DNA of 64,000 nucleotides. Origin: Pseudomonas fluorescens (lineage in GTDB: Bacteria > Pseudomonadota > Gammaproteobacteria > Pseudomonadales > Pseudomonadaceae). The notes under the pieces are model-generated. The model saw only the letters and a program-made list of their open reading frames with translations, did no database searches and was not told where the DNA came from. Where the stretch lies: the NCBI RefSeq assembly GCF_902497855.1, contig NZ_CABVHU010000011.1:124001-188000 (forward strand), given 5' to 3'. Both the position numbers and the translations under genes were made by a program. Of the stretch, positions 15,543-24,581 are shown piece after piece. Position 1 is the first letter of the stretch. The number at the start of each line of letters is the position of its first letter.

Positions 15543-16833
15543 GGAAAAACTCCAGCATGGCGTCGCTGTTGACGCGGTAGTTAAGGTTGCCGCAGTGGCC
15601 GCCCAGTGGATAAACAGTCAAGCGATCGCCGAAGGTCTTGCGCAGGAAGCCAAGGTCGCCAGGGCCGAGGATCACGTCGTCGGCGTTGTGCATGACCGCG
15701 ATTTTCGGGCTGTCGCGCAGGTAGTCCTTGAGCGCATACAAACTGACCTGGTCGATCAGTTGCAGCAGGCTGCCGCCGTCGGTGCGGGCGCGCCACATCG
15801 GGATGACCTGTTCGGTGATGTAGCAATCGAAGTCGCATTGCAGTGCGCGCTTGAGGAACGGCGTGAGGGTGGTGCCTTCGGTGATCGGGTATTTCGGCGG
15901 CGTGATCAGGCCGCGACGGTTGATCAGGTCCGAGGTAAAGGCAATATCGGCCGCCGAGAAGCGGAACGAAGTGCCGATCAGCATGGCCATCTGTTCGTTG
16001 CTCAGATGCTGCTTGGACTGCTGGAAATCGTAGAGCAGCGCATCGTTGAGGTCGATGTAGCCCTTTTGCTGGAAGTAGCGGGTCAGTTTGTCCAGCACCA
16101 GTTCATAGAAGGTGGTGGAGTTGTTGATGCCTTTGACCTCGGTCTGGACCAGCTTGTCCAGATTGGTGATCGAGGTGTAGAGGTTGACCGGCGGGTTGAG
16201 CAGCAAGACTTTCTTGAAGTTGAAGCTGCGACGGGTTTCGTCAAGGTGGGCGACGAATGCTGCGTCCAGTGCGCCCAGGCTGTAGCCGGTCAGGTAGTAA
16301 TCGGTGACGGCGACATTGGGGTTTTGCGCCCGCACGGCCTGCATCACCCGGTACATGTCTTCGGCGTCTTCCTTGGTGATGCCGGGCGTGGCAAAGCGTG
16401 AGGCCGCGCTCATGAAGTCGAAGCTGGTGGGCGACGACAATTGCACCACGTGGTAGCCGGCCTTGTAGTAGAGCTTCTTCAGGTATTCGTTGAGGGTGCT
16501 GTCATAACGCGCGCCGGTACCGGCGATCAGGAAGATCAGCGGCGCGGCTTTATCCTGGGTGGCGATGCGGTAAGTGAGTTTCTTCACCGGCCAGAAGTTG
16601 TCCGGCAGCTGGAATTCACGCTCCGGGCGCAAGGTGACGCTACGGGTTGACTGGTTGATGTCATCGTCAAGCGGCAGCTCCGGGCGCAGGTCCGGTGGCG
16701 TCGTGGCAATGGTCGCCTCGAACGGATTGGTCAAGGGGTAGCCATAACTGGCGGCGTCGATATCGACCGCCAGTGCGGACGCACTCAAAATAATGCCGCC
16801 AAACAGGGCGGCGAAGCGCAAGGAACGGAGCAT
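15535..16833 (-). CDS. Exported alpha/beta-hydrolase-like protein coupled to mlaA
   Basis: The 432-residue protein has a signal peptide (about 1-22) and an alpha/beta hydrolase core. The nucleophile elbow is GYSLG (S185). Acid candidates D385/D386 lie in HNADDVI, and the histidine is H413 in GGHCGNL. The segment LIFLIAGTGARYDS is the first strand and oxyanion region. Homologues are sometimes mislabelled as serine/threonine protein kinases; no kinase motifs are seen. Its 8-base overlap with mlaA suggests a role in envelope lipid turnover, perhaps as a lipase or esterase acting on phospholipid. That is inference from context only. Confidence 0.8.
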   Translation of the reverse strand: MLRSLRFAALFGGIILSASALAVDIDAASYGYPLTNPFEATIATTPPDLRPELPLDDDINQSTRSVTLRPEREFQLPDNFWPVKKLTYRIATQDKAAPLIFLIAGTGARYDSTLNEYLKKLYYKAGYHVVQLSSPTSFDFMSAASRFATPGITKEDAEDMYRVMQAVRAQNPNVAVTDYYLTGYSLGALDAAFVAHLDETRRSFNFKKVLLLNPPVNLYTSITNLDKLVQTEVKGINNSTTFYELVLDKLTRYFQQKGYIDLNDALLYDFQQSKQHLSNEQMAMLIGTSFRFSAADIAFTSDLINRRGLITPPKYPITEGTTLTPFLKRALQCDFDCYITEQVIPMWRARTDGGSLLQLIDQVSLYALKDYLRDSPKIAVMHNADDVILGPGDLGFLRKTFGDRLTVYPLGGHCGNLNYRVNSDAMLEFFRG

Positions 16834-17057
16834 GACTAGATCCCTTAGAGGAAGGTGCCGAATGAAGTTCGCAGGCTATGACCACGGGTTTTGCGCCAAA
16901 GTGCCATGGATCGGCACCAATCAGGCCTAATTTCGGAGTAATGGTAGCTGGACGATACACTTTGCAGCTGTTTCGTGACCAATTTTCTGTGTCGCGCGTT
17001 TGCTAACCGCTGCCGGGGGATTAAGCTGGCCGCCGTTTTCGCGTATTGGAGTGTTTC

Positions 17058-17426
17058 ATGTCCCGCCGTCTGCCCGTGATTCTGCTGCTTGTTTTGCTGC
17101 CATTGTGGCTGGCCGCCAGTTATGGCGCGCGTTATGGCTTCATGGAGGATGCCCAGTGGGTCGGCATCTGTGTGGACGAGGCGAACCGTTGGGAGTGCCA
17201 GGTCCGTTCGAACCTTGGGTTGATGATTCATTTCAGGGTATTGGGCTGGGCTGCGCTGGCGGCAGCTGTGATCGGTTTTGTACTGCCGGGGCGGGCGGGG
17301 TGGTGGTTGGCCGTGTTGGCGCTGGTGTTCGGCTTGCCGGCGCTGGCGTTGTACAACACTACGTTGGCGGTTTTTGCGGTGGTGATTGCTGCACTGCGTC
17401 TGGTCCGAGCTTCCTCTAGCGTTTGA
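17058..17426 (+). CDS. Small inner-membrane protein of unknown function
   Basis: The 122-residue protein starts at ATG 17058 (TTGGAG at 7-8 bases). It has an N-terminal hydrophobic segment (MSRRLPVILLLVLLPLWLAA) and a short polar region with two cysteines (GICVDEANRWECQV). Three further hydrophobic helices follow. I do not recognise a family. It is alone on the plus strand, convergent with the GH17 gene and followed by a REPIN. Confidence 0.7.
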   Translation: MSRRLPVILLLVLLPLWLAASYGARYGFMEDAQWVGICVDEANRWECQVRSNLGLMIHFRVLGWAALAAAVIGFVLPGRAGWWLAVLALVFGLPALALYNTTLAVFAVVIAALRLVRASSSV

Positions 17427-17435
17427 TAGTCAGTC

Positions 17436-17528
17436 TTCGCGAGCAGGCTCGCTCCCACAATAGATCTTCAGTGTGCACAGAGTCCGTGTACGACGAAGAT
17501 CAAATGTGGGAGCGAGCCTGCTCGCGAA
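17436..17528. repeat. REPIN between the small membrane protein and GH17 genes
   Basis: TTCGCGAGCAGGCTCGCTCC pairs with the inverted GGAGCGAGCCTGCTCGCGAA across 93 bases, in the convergent gap. It is the RAYT-cognate REP type. Confidence 0.92.
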
Positions 17529-17551
17529 GAGGCCAGTAGCCGCGCTGAAGA

Positions 17552-19105
17552 TTACAATTTGCGAACCCGCAAACTGCGCCACAACGCCCCAACCATCAAC
17601 ACACTCACCAACGCCCAGCCCCAAGCCTGCTGGTTCTGCAGCCCTTCCTGATACAACTGCGGCGCAATCCCCGCACCGATGATGAAGGTCAGCAGGGCGA
17701 TCTCCCGACGCGGCGCGCTCACCGGACGGCACAGGTACACCAGCGCTGGCAGGATGAACGCAACACTCGGGAAGCTGCGATAACGCGGATCGAACACCAG
17801 TTCCAGCATCGTCACCGCCGCGGCGAACCCTGCTGCTGCCAGCCACCAGCCAGCCCGACGTTCCAGGAAGTTGAAAGCCCGCTCACGCCAACCGGTACGA
17901 GCGCTCAATGTCAGTGCCGCATGGGCCAGCACCAGCAGGTTCAACGCCGTCAACAAGCCGACCCACAGCCACTCGCTGGCGAAACGGGTGGTGACACGGG
18001 CCAGGTCGCCCCAGGCGCCGATCGAGCAGGCGGCCAGCGCGCCGAGCAGTGGCAGCACCAGCGCCGCGCGCGTGTTGCGCACACGACCGCCGAGGATCAG
18101 CGTGCCGATGAAGATCAAGCCACCGACCGCCAGCCACTGCGACCAGTACGGTACGTTCGACACCGGCCCCGCCAGCACGCCCTTGTCCTGGCGATCGGCA
18201 TCGAACAGCCCCCAGTAACCTCCGACCGCACCTTCGCTCGCGCGTTTCCACGGTTGGTCGAAGGCTTCGATCAGGTTGTAATGCCAGCCTTGCTGCTCGG
18301 CCATGATGACAAATCCGCGGATGAACCTGGCTTCATTGACCCGGCTCGGCAGGGCGGTTTTACGTTGGCGGCCTTCGCTCGGCCAGCCGGTTTCGCCAAT
18401 CATCACGTCCTTGGGCGCGAACATGCTGCCGAAAGACCGACGCACGGAGGCCACCTGCGACAGGGCGACGTCGATGTCCGAAGGGTGATCCTCCCAGTAC
18501 GGCAGCAAATGAATAGTGATGAAGTCTACCGCCGGAGCAACTTCCGGGTGCTTTTGCCAGAACTCCCAGACGTCGGCATAAGTGACAGGCTGTTTGACCT
18601 GGCTTTTGACCCGGTCAATCAGTTTCACCAGCTGTGCACCAGTGATTTCCTTGCGCAACAGGGTTTCGTTGCCAACGATGACCGAGGTCACCACGTCCGC
18701 ATTGGCATTGGCCGATGCGATCAGCAGGTCGACTTCTTTGGCGGTGTCCACCGGGTTGCTGTTGACCCAGGCGCCAATCATCATCTTCAACCCGTGCTTG
18801 CGCGCCAGGTCAGGCAGGGCCTCGAGGCCGGTCATGGAGTAGGTGCGGATGCATTCGAAGCTTTTGGCCAGCAGCGCGAGGTCGGCGTCCATGCGTTCGG
18901 GGCGCAAGTTGAATGGCACATCGAACGGTGACTGGTCCTTGTCGAACGGGGTGTAGGAGGCGCATTGCAGCTTGTGCGTCGCGCTGGCGACGTCCGGCAG
19001 AATCACGGGTTTGCCGAGGCCGTACCAGAAGCCACCCAGGGCAAAAAGCCCCAGCAGGCACGCAAACAGATAAGCAAAAAAAGGAAAGCGCGATGTCGCG
19101 GGCAT
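17552..19105 (-). CDS. Membrane-anchored GH17 beta-1,3-glucan hydrolase/transglycosylase
   Basis: With ATG 19105 the protein has 517 residues. It has one N-terminal membrane helix (about 9-30), a periplasmic GH17 barrel (about 45-310) and six or more C-terminal helices (from about 323). The two GH17 glutamates are visible: acid/base E147 in VIVGNETLL and nucleophile E238 in MIGETGWPSEG. Proteobacterial GH17 proteins often act as beta-glucosyltransferases that branch or elongate beta-glucans, such as osmoregulated periplasmic glucans. This makes glucan remodelling more likely than degradation, as inference. The in-frame start at 19183 adds 26 residues without signal-peptide character. No NdvB-like glycosyltransferase is adjacent. 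Confidence 0.85.
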   Translation of the reverse strand: MPATSRFPFFAYLFACLLGLFALGGFWYGLGKPVILPDVASATHKLQCASYTPFDKDQSPFDVPFNLRPERMDADLALLAKSFECIRTYSMTGLEALPDLARKHGLKMMIGAWVNSNPVDTAKEVDLLIASANANADVVTSVIVGNETLLRKEITGAQLVKLIDRVKSQVKQPVTYADVWEFWQKHPEVAPAVDFITIHLLPYWEDHPSDIDVALSQVASVRRSFGSMFAPKDVMIGETGWPSEGRQRKTALPSRVNEARFIRGFVIMAEQQGWHYNLIEAFDQPWKRASEGAVGGYWGLFDADRQDKGVLAGPVSNVPYWSQWLAVGGLIFIGTLILGGRVRNTRAALVLPLLGALAACSIGAWGDLARVTTRFASEWLWVGLLTALNLLVLAHAALTLSARTGWRERAFNFLERRAGWWLAAAGFAAAVTMLELVFDPRYRSFPSVAFILPALVYLCRPVSAPRREIALLTFIIGAGIAPQLYQEGLQNQQAWGWALVSVLMVGALWRSLRVRKL

Positions 19106-19447
19106 GGTCAGGCCGTCTGGGAGCAAAGCCGCGCATGTTACCTGCATTTGCCGCGCGCTTGGTGGCCTGCATGATTTTGACATGCAAAGTTCGGGCGGAT
19201 TGGCCAGGGCACTTTCCGTGGTCTAGATTAATGGCGTTCTGATGTCGTTTCTCGATGCCTTGAGGTCGCTGGCAGAGCAGGTCGTTGTTGGCGTCAGGTT
19301 GATTATCGAGGCGTCAGTGCTCTCATGAAAAATCGCACTGAAGTTCGAACGGGTTTGCGGTGAGGCGCGATGGGGGCGCTGCGCACCATAACAATACGTT
19401 GACGCGACTCGGCATCCGTCGAGCGCAGCACTTTCGGGGAAGTAACG
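19106..19447. other. Intergenic region between the GH17 gene and betX
   Basis: This 342-base gap between divergent genes must hold both promoters. I can point to one dyad, TGCATG-N7-CATGCA at 19168-19186, as a possible operator. No small gene with a convincing ribosome site is seen. Confidence 0.4.
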
Positions 19448-20299
19448 ATGAAGATGCGACGACTTTTAGGCGCAAGTGCCGCTCTGGTGCTTGCGATCGG
19501 CTCCACCCAGGCGTTTGCCGCGAAGAACACCGTGACCATCGGTTACGTCGACGGCTGGTCCGACAGCGTTGCGACCACCCATGTGGCAGCCGAAGTGATC
19601 AAGCAGAAACTCGACTACGACGTGAAGCTGCAAGCGGTCGCCACCGGGATCATGTGGCAGGGTGTCGCCACGGGCAAACTCGACGCCATGCTCTCCGCCT
19701 GGCTGCCGGTGACGCACGGCGATTACTGGACCAAGAACAAGGATCAGGTGGTCGACTACGGCCCGAACTTCAAGGACGCCAGGATCGGCTTGATCGTGCC
19801 GGAGTACGTCAAGGCCAAGTCGCTTGAAGATCTGAAAACCGACGACAGCTTCAAAAAACGCATTGTTGGCATCGACGCCGGTTCGGGCGTGATGCTCAAG
19901 ACCGAGCAGGCGATCAAGGACTACGATCTGACCGGCTATCAGCTCAAGGCCAGTTCCGGCGCCGGCATGATTGCCGAGCTGACCCGTGCCGAGAAGAAAC
20001 AGGAATCCATTGCCGTCACGGGTTGGGTGCCGCACTGGATGTTCGCCAAGTGGAAACTGCGCTTCCTGGACGACCCGAAAGGCGTTTATGGCGCGGCTGA
20101 GACCGTGAACAGCATCGGCAGCAAGGGCCTGGAAGCCAAGGCACCGGAAGTGGCCAAGTTCCTGAAGAACTTCCAGTGGGCATCGAAAGACGAAATCGGC
20201 GAAGTGATGCTGGCGATTCAGGAAGGTGCCAAGCCTGAAGCGGCGGCGAAGGACTGGGTGGCCAAACACCCGGAACGGGTTGCTGACTGGACCAAATGA
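19448..20299 (+). CDS. betX: Periplasmic glycine-betaine-binding protein (BetX-like, OpuAC family)
   Basis: The 283-residue protein has a signal peptide (cleavage after AFA at about 24) and a full OpuAC fold. The motifs include GYVDGWSDSVATTHVA, WLPVTHGDYW, GIDAGSGVM and GWVPHWMFAKW. Aromatic residues suit binding of a quaternary ammonium headgroup. In P. aeruginosa, as I recall, the orphan protein BetX that serves the CbcWV transporter lies next to yjcH-actP-type genes, the same order as here, so I use that name. No permease or ATPase is adjacent. A 12-bp-stem terminator follows. Betaine specificity is inferred from synteny. Confidence 0.85.
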   Translation: MKMRRLLGASAALVLAIGSTQAFAAKNTVTIGYVDGWSDSVATTHVAAEVIKQKLDYDVKLQAVATGIMWQGVATGKLDAMLSAWLPVTHGDYWTKNKDQVVDYGPNFKDARIGLIVPEYVKAKSLEDLKTDDSFKKRIVGIDAGSGVMLKTEQAIKDYDLTGYQLKASSGAGMIAELTRAEKKQESIAVTGWVPHWMFAKWKLRFLDDPKGVYGAAETVNSIGSKGLEAKAPEVAKFLKNFQWASKDEIGEVMLAIQEGAKPEAAAKDWVAKHPERVADWTK

Positions 20300-20331
20300 T
20301 TTGAGCTGACCCTTCTGGTCAGTACCTCCCG

Positions 20332-20370
20332 AGGCCGCTTGGCGTTCATGCCAAGCGGCCTTTGCTTTTT
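20332..20370 (+). terminator. Terminator of betX
   Basis: AGGCCGCTTGGC and GCCAAGCGGCCT form a perfect 12-bp stem with a GTTCAT loop, followed by TTGCTTTTT. Confidence 0.93.
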
Positions 20371-20372
20371 CA

Positions 20373-20462
20373 TGTGGGAGCGAGCCTGCTCGCGAAGGCG
20401 TCGTGTCAGTCAACATTCATATCGACTGACACGACGCCTTCGCGAGCAGGCTCGCTCCCACA
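20373..20462. repeat. REPIN after betX
   Basis: TGTGGGAGCGAGCCTGCTCG and the inverted CGAGCAGGCTCGCTCCCACA directly follow the betX terminator. The central part is itself symmetric (GACGCCTTCG against CGAAGGCGTC). Confidence 0.92.
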
Positions 20463-20514
20463 TTTGTTTAACGCATGCCTGGCCTGTCATGTCGTTCTAA
20501 TACTAAGGTCGTCT

Positions 20515-20526
20515 GGAACCAGTTCC
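20515..20526. promoter_or_regulatory. GGAAC-CA-GTTCC dyad upstream of yjcH-actP
   Basis: A perfect 5-bp dyad lies 57 bases upstream of the yjcH ATG and just after an AT-rich TAATACTAA stretch that could be a -10 region. An operator role is a guess from position. Confidence 0.25.
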
Positions 20527-20583
20527 GCAGCCGCATAGAGTGGATGACGTTACAACTTCAACTGTGCTGCGAGGATAAAAACA

Positions 20584-20895
20584 ATGAACGACAGCATTTA
20601 CCTCTCGATTCAAAACAGCCCGCGCTTCAAGGAGCTGGTTAGTAAGCGAGAAAGGTTCGCCTGGATTCTTTCGGCGATCATGCTTGGGCTTTACTCCGGA
20701 TTCATCCTTTTGATTGCTTACGGGCCGCATATCCTGGGCGCGAAAATCAGTCCTGAGTCATCTATTACCTGGGGCATACCCATTGGTGTCGGGCTGATTC
20801 TCTCGGCCTTTATCCTGACGGCAATCTACGTACGACGCGCCAATGGCGAATTCGACGACCTGAACAATGCGATTCTCAAGGAGGCTCAGCAATGA
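20584..20895 (+). CDS. yjcH: DUF485 membrane protein YjcH
   Basis: The 103-residue protein has two transmembrane helices (about 28-48 and 62-82) flanked by charged segments. It carries the DUF485 pattern SPRFKELVSKRERFAW at the N-terminus. It is the usual small partner encoded immediately before actP. The stop overlaps the actP ATG by 4 bases (ATGA). Its function is not defined, though association with the acetate symporter is general across proteobacteria. Confidence 0.93.
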   Translation: MNDSIYLSIQNSPRFKELVSKRERFAWILSAIMLGLYSGFILLIAYGPHILGAKISPESSITWGIPIGVGLILSAFILTAIYVRRANGEFDDLNNAILKEAQQ

Positions 20896-22550
20896 TCCGG
20901 CGTCTAATGGCTCTATTGACCATCGCAGCCTTTGCACCTGGTGCCTGGGCAGGTGAAGCCCTGACCGGCGAAGTGCACAAACAACCGCTCAACGTTTCCG
21001 CGATCCTGATGTTCGTCGCGTTTGTTGGTCTGACCCTGTGCATCACCTACTGGGCTTCCAAGCGCAACAATTCGGCGGCCGACTACTATGCGGCGGGTGG
21101 CAAGATCACCGGCTTCCAGAACGGTCTGGCGATTGCCGGTGACTACATGTCCGCGGCGTCCTTCCTGGGTATTTCCGCCCTGGTGTTCACCTCCGGCTAC
21201 GACGGCCTGATCTACTCGATCGGCTTCCTGGTGGGCTGGCCGATCATTCTGTTCCTGATCGCCGAGCGCCTGCGTAACCTGGGTAAGTACACCTTCGCCG
21301 ACGTGGCGTCCTACCGCCTGGGGCAAACCCAGATCCGCACGCTGTCCGCTTGCGGTTCGCTGGTGGTGGTAGCGTTCTACCTGATCGCGCAAATGGTGGG
21401 TGCCGGCAAGCTGATCCAGCTGCTGTTCGGTCTCGACTACTACGTCGCCGTGATCCTGGTCGGTATTTTGATGTGCATGTACGTGTTGTTCGGCGGCATG
21501 CTGGCGACCACTTGGGTGCAGATCATCAAGGCTGTGTTGCTGCTGTCCGGTGCCTCGTTCATGGCGCTGATGGTCATGAAACACGTCAACTTCGACTTCA
21601 GCGCGCTGTTCTCCGAGGCGATCAAGGTTCACCCTAAAGGTGAGGCGATCATGAGCCCGGGCGGCCTGGTGAAAGATCCGGTCTCCGCGTTCTCCCTTGG
21701 CCTGGCGCTGATGTTCGGTACCGCTGGCCTGCCGCACATTCTGATGCGCTTCTTCACCGTGAGTGACGCGAAAGAAGCTCGCAAGAGCGTGCTGTATGCA
21801 ACCGGCTTCATTGGCTACTTCTACATTCTTACCTTCATCATCGGCTTCGGCGCGATCCTGCTGGTCAGCACCAACCCGGCCTTCAAAGATGCGGCTGGCG
21901 CGCTGTTGGGCGGCAACAACATGGCGGCGGTGCACCTGGCCAATGCGGTGGGTGGCAGTATTTTCCTGGGCTTCATCTCGGCGGTGGCCTTCGCGACCAT
22001 TCTGGCAGTGGTTGCCGGTCTGACGCTGGCTGGTGCCACGGCGGTGTCCCACGACCTTTATGCCAGTGTGATCAAGAAGGGCAAGGCCAACGACAAGGAT
22101 GAGATCCGCGTCTCGAAAATCACCACCATCTGCCTGGGTGTGCTGGCGATCGGTCTGGGGATCCTGTTCGAAAGCCAGAACATTGCGTTCATGGTGGGCC
22201 TGGCGTTCTCGATCGCGGCAAGCTGTAACTTCCCGGTGCTGTTGCTTTCCATGTACTGGAAGAACCTGACCACCCGTGGTGCGATGATCGGTGGCTGGTT
22301 GGGTCTGGTGAGTGCCGTTGGCTTGATGGTGCTTGGGCCGACCATTTGGGTGCAGATCCTGCATCACGAGAAGGCGATCTTCCCGTATGAGTACCCGGCG
22401 CTGTTCTCCATGGCCATTGCGTTTATCGGGATCTGGTTCTTCTCGATCACCGACAAGTCGAAGGCGGCTGACAACGAGCGGGCGCTGTTCTTCCCGCAGT
22501 TTGTTCGTTCGCAGACGGGGTTGGGGGCGAGTGGGGCTGTTGCTCACTAA
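20892..22550 (+). CDS. actP: Cation/acetate symporter ActP (SSS family)
   Basis: The 552-residue sodium:solute symporter has a cleavable leader (MIRRLMALLTIAAFAPGAWA) and 13 predicted helices. The family features are present: RNNSAADYYAAGGKITGFQN, AIAGDYMSAASFLG and the GTAGLPHILMRFF segment. It imports acetate and other short monocarboxylates with Na+. It is coupled to yjcH by a 4-base overlap. Acetate uptake fits the TCA genes that follow, although these are separate transcripts. Confidence 0.95.
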   Translation: MIRRLMALLTIAAFAPGAWAGEALTGEVHKQPLNVSAILMFVAFVGLTLCITYWASKRNNSAADYYAAGGKITGFQNGLAIAGDYMSAASFLGISALVFTSGYDGLIYSIGFLVGWPIILFLIAERLRNLGKYTFADVASYRLGQTQIRTLSACGSLVVVAFYLIAQMVGAGKLIQLLFGLDYYVAVILVGILMCMYVLFGGMLATTWVQIIKAVLLLSGASFMALMVMKHVNFDFSALFSEAIKVHPKGEAIMSPGGLVKDPVSAFSLGLALMFGTAGLPHILMRFFTVSDAKEARKSVLYATGFIGYFYILTFIIGFGAILLVSTNPAFKDAAGALLGGNNMAAVHLANAVGGSIFLGFISAVAFATILAVVAGLTLAGATAVSHDLYASVIKKGKANDKDEIRVSKITTICLGVLAIGLGILFESQNIAFMVGLAFSIAASCNFPVLLLSMYWKNLTTRGAMIGGWLGLVSAVGLMVLGPTIWVQILHHEKAIFPYEYPALFSMAIAFIGIWFFSITDKSKAADNERALFFPQFVRSQTGLGASGAVAH

Positions 22551-22587
22551 GGCTTCGGGTTTCTTATATATAAGCTGAGCTGGATGA

Positions 22588-22620
22588 AATGCCCTGGTCG
22601 AGAGATCGGGGCATTTTTTT
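22588..22620 (+). terminator. Terminator of actP
   Basis: AAATGCCC and GGGGCATTT form a stem around TGGTCGAGAGATC, followed by seven Ts. Confidence 0.85.
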
Positions 22621-22860
22621 GTGGGCGGTTATCGGACTTTGTTGGGTTTAGGTGCGGCGGTGGATTGAAGCGAAGGCGATTTCACATTTAACGATTATGT
22701 TGACTGATATACCGCCTTCGCTGGCAAGCCAGCTCCTACAGGGGGACAGGTACGCTTCAACGGATAGGCCGGCCGGGGCAGGCCGCCTCGCTTTGCTTTT
22801 GCGGTGTGCGCCCCCTTGAGAGGCTTCGTTCCGGTTCTGCGCAGTGGGCAACCCGGCACA
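22621..22860. other. Gap between the actP terminator and the gltA terminator
   Basis: Together with the flanking terminators this forms a gap of nearly 380 bases without a gene. It contains one complete REP arm (22717-22740, TTCGCTGGCAAGCCAGCTCC...). The partner arm is decayed or missing (AAGCGAAGGCG at about 22669 may be a remnant), so this looks like a dying REPIN. Nothing else is recognisable. Confidence 0.6.
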
Positions 22861-22861
22861 A

Positions 22862-22890
22862 ACAAAAACGGCCCCTATAAATAGAGGCCG
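22862..22890 (-). terminator. Terminator of gltA
   Basis: On the minus strand AACGGCCTCTAT and ATAGGGGCCGTT pair around a 2-base centre and run into TTTTGTTTG. It begins about 40 bases after the gltA stop. Confidence 0.85.
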
Positions 22891-22928
22891 TTCCCGGTAC
22901 AGCTCAAGACATTATCGCAAGACAAGTC

Positions 22929-24218
22929 TTATTTGCGGTCTTCCAGATCAGGAATGTCACGCGACTTGGAGCCAATGTATAACTGCCGCGGACGGCCGAT
23001 CTTGTAAGGGCTGGAGAGCATTTCTTTCCAGTGGGAGATCCAGCCGACGGTCCGCGCCAGGGCGAAGATCACGGTGAACATGCTGGTTGGAATACCGATC
23101 GCCTTGAGGATGATCCCCGAGTAGAAGTCGACGTTCGGGTACAGCGAGCGTTCGATGAAGTACGGGTCGGTCAGGGCGATCTCTTCCAGGCGCATGGCCA
23201 GTTCGAGTTGCGGATCGTTGGTGATCCCCAGCTCCTTCAGCACTTCGTCGCAGGTCTGCTTCATCACGGTGGCGCGTGGGTCGCGGTTTTTGTAAACCCG
23301 GTGACCGAAGCCCATCAGTTTGAACGGATCGTCCTTGTCCTTGGCCTTGGCGATGTACTGGTCGATGTTCGAGACATCGCCAATTTCGTCAAGCATGGAC
23401 AGAACGGCTTCGTTCGCGCCGCCGTGGGCAGGGCCCCACAGTGCAGCGATGCCGGCGGCGATACAGGCGAACGGGTTGGCACCCGAAGAGCCGGCCAGGC
23501 GTACGGTGGAGGTCGAAGCGTTCTGCTCGTGGTCGGCATGGAGGATGAAGATCTTGTCCATGGCCTTGGCGAGTACCGGGCTGATCGGTTTGATCTCGCA
23601 CGGGGTGTTGAACATCATGTGCAGGAAGTTTTCCGCGTACGTCAGGTCGTTGCGCGGGTACATCATGGGTTGACCCATGGAGTACTTGTAAACCATCGCT
23701 GCCAGGGTCGGCATCTTGGCCACCAGGCGGATCGCGGAGATTTCGCGATGCTGCGGGTTCTTGATGTCGAGGGAGTCGTGGTAGAACGCCGAGAGGGCGC
23801 CCACTACACCGCACATGACGGCCATCGGGTGGGCGTCGCGACGGAAGCCGTTGAAGAAGGTCTTCAGCTGCTCGTGAACCATGGTGTGGTTCTTGACGGT
23901 GCTGACGAACTGGGCCTTTTGTTCTGCAGTCGGCAACTCGGCGTTGAGCAGCAGATAGCAGGTTTCCAGGTAGTCCGACTTTTCAGCCAACTGTTCGATC
24001 GGGTAGCCGCGGTGCAGCAGGATGCCGTTGTCGCCGTCGATATAGGTGATCGCCGACTCGCAGGAAGCGGTCGACATAAAACCAGGGTCGAAGGTGAAAC
24101 GGCCCGTGGCCGTCAGGCCCCGAACATCGATAACATCGGGACCAACGGTGCCGGTTAAAATGGGCAGCTCGACGGGGGCTGCGCCCTCGATGATCAACTG
24201 CGCTTTTTTGTCAGCCAT
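22929..24218 (-). CDS. gltA: Citrate synthase, type II hexameric
   Basis: The protein condenses oxaloacetate with acetyl-CoA to citrate at the entry of the TCA cycle. The 429 residues match the Gram-negative NADH-sensitive type. The catalytic residues align with the known ones: H265 (WGPAHGGANE), H306 (GFGHRVYKNRDPR) and D364 (YPNVDFYSG). The gene is transcribed away from sdhCDAB. A strong sigma-70 promoter (TTGACA-N16-TATAGT on the minus strand at 24277-24304) lies about 60 bases before the ATG, and AGGAGG precedes the ATG at 24218. Confidence 0.98.
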   Translation of the reverse strand: MADKKAQLIIEGAAPVELPILTGTVGPDVIDVRGLTATGRFTFDPGFMSTASCESAITYIDGDNGILLHRGYPIEQLAEKSDYLETCYLLLNAELPTAEQKAQFVSTVKNHTMVHEQLKTFFNGFRRDAHPMAVMCGVVGALSAFYHDSLDIKNPQHREISAIRLVAKMPTLAAMVYKYSMGQPMMYPRNDLTYAENFLHMMFNTPCEIKPISPVLAKAMDKIFILHADHEQNASTSTVRLAGSSGANPFACIAAGIAALWGPAHGGANEAVLSMLDEIGDVSNIDQYIAKAKDKDDPFKLMGFGHRVYKNRDPRATVMKQTCDEVLKELGITNDPQLELAMRLEEIALTDPYFIERSLYPNVDFYSGIILKAIGIPTSMFTVIFALARTVGWISHWKEMLSSPYKIGRPRQLYIGSKSRDIPDLEDRK

Positions 24219-24276
24219 GTGGCCTCCTATTTATGCTTGAAATCATCAGACAGACCCCCCACGCAGGGCCCGCACC

Positions 24277-24304
24277 ACTATAGTGAGATAAATTCGAATG
24301 TCAA
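24277..24304 (-). promoter_or_regulatory. Sigma-70 promoter of gltA
   Basis: On the minus strand TTGACA (24299-24304) and TATAGT (24277-24282) are 16 bases apart, close to consensus in both boxes. Transcription would start near 24270 and leave a leader of about 50 bases before gltA. Confidence 0.75.
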
Positions 24305-24418
24305 TTTGCCTAAACTCTTGCTCCAGAAGGCTTTAACCGGACTTTTTCCTCGAAATTGACTGCCATTTACGCCTTTTATCCCACTTGTGCAATGCGCTAT
24401 TGGGGGTAGGCGAACGCG

Positions 24419-24447
24419 TTGTCATTAGTAGCCTAACTGTCTATACT
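24419..24447 (+). promoter_or_regulatory. Sigma-70 promoter of sdhCDAB
   Basis: TTGTCA (24419-24424), a 17-base spacer and TATACT (24442-24447) form a near-consensus promoter facing sdhC. The transcript would carry a leader of about 125 bases. Together with the gltA promoter this accounts for the 363-base divergent gap, in which no other gene is seen. Confidence 0.75.
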
Positions 24448-24581
24448 CGGCCACCGACCGCCAGGGGCTTTTGGGCCTGCTTTATTGGGGGTCGCATCCC
24501 TGGGTGGTGGTTACCTGACCAGTGCACTCCCCAACAACTTTGCCCTGATTGTTAGGGGCTCTTCAGTGTGAAAAAAAAGCC

